DNA of 64,000 nt. It comes from Vampirovibrio chlorellavorus (GTDB taxonomy: Bacteria > Cyanobacteriota > Vampirovibrionia > Vampirovibrionales > Vampirovibrionaceae). Positions 63,907 through 64,000 of the stretch are shown in pieces (position 1 is the stretch's first letter; each line of letters starts with the position of its first letter). The stretch lies in contig NZ_QFWH01000002.1 in assembly GCF_003149375.1 (NCBI RefSeq), positions 372,001 to 436,000 on the forward strand, given 5' to 3'. The position numbers and the translations under genes were made by a program. The notes below the pieces were generated by a model that was given only the letters and a program-made list of their open reading frames with translations, was not told where the DNA came from and searched no databases.

Positions 63907-64000
63907 TTATTTGTGGGGATGGCTGGGAATTTCCACGAAAAAGCTGGTGCCTTCGTTCACCACGCTGTGCAGGTAAATTCGCCCCTGATGCTTTTCAACA
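63907..64000 (-). CDS. C-terminal end of a sensor histidine kinase (partial)
   Basis: The minus strand, read from the window edge, gives VEKHQGRIYLHSVVNEGTSFFVEIPSHPHK and a TAA stop. HQG-I-V-SEGTSF-V-IP is the closing GHK-ATPase (G2-box) sequence of histidine kinases. Only 30 codons are inside the window; the rest continues to the right. Confidence 0.7.
   Translation of the reverse strand, partial: VEKHQGRIYLHSVVNEGTSFFVEIPSHPHK

Overview
The window is a bacterial chromosome segment of mid-to-high GC, densely coded on both strands. The housekeeping set is metG, purB, ftsH, proS, lepA, aspS, mtaB, tatD, glgX and a membrane pyrophosphatase. There is also a two-RRM, glycine-rich RNA-binding protein of the kind common in the cyanobacterial phylum, several secreted or envelope proteins I cannot name, and no photosynthesis gene. 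My best guess is a non-photosynthetic relative of Cyanobacteria (Vampirovibrionia/Melainabacteria). That is inference from gene flavour only; a marker-gene tree would settle it.

Layout. 0-16 kb: tRNA-Asn, a MITE-like inverted-repeat element, a large HExxH-motif protein, a CorA transporter, a short transcript encoding a 30-residue membrane peptide followed by a structured RNA, a DUF2145-like protein, a tandem pair of related secreted proteins, a UshA-type 5'-nucleotidase beside a Fur-family regulator, a tandem-RRM protein with a small partner gene, a GH8 glycanase and an exopolysaccharide-type sugar transferase. 16-29 kb: methionine-salvage genes mtnB-mtnD-mtnC, an orphan solute-binding lipoprotein with an aldehyde dehydrogenase, a metG-DUF6980-tatD-DUF3343 cluster, mtaB with a small membrane protein, two small ribbon-helix-helix (RHH) regulators and a secreted protein. 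29-41 kb: purB, an MscS channel, glgX, a MerR-like coiled-coil protein, then ftsH-proS-lepA.

41.7-50.4 kb holds the most striking feature: a compact, all-minus-strand podovirus-like cassette with portal, small gene, scaffold, major capsid, small gene, neck protein, P22 gp10-like tail protein, tail fibre, holin-like protein and M15 endolysin. No terminase, integrase, repressor or replication gene is visible. Every gene appears intact, a terminator follows the capsid gene as in T7-like phages, and a strong terminator closes the module. This could be a domesticated particle (gene-transfer-agent-like), a satellite, or a prophage whose other genes lie elsewhere.

51-64 kb: a KimA/APC-type transporter, a phosphohexomutase, tRNA-Arg(CCG), a K+-independent-type H+-pyrophosphatase, a third RHH regulator, a PilZ protein, a probable envelope-stress operon (ECF sigma factor, anti-sigma-like membrane protein with three repeated modules, Spy/CpxP-like periplasmic protein), aspS, and the last residues of a histidine kinase. 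Interspersed palindromic repeats with the core ATTCCCGCCTGCGCGGGAAT occur at least four times, with one further degenerate copy.
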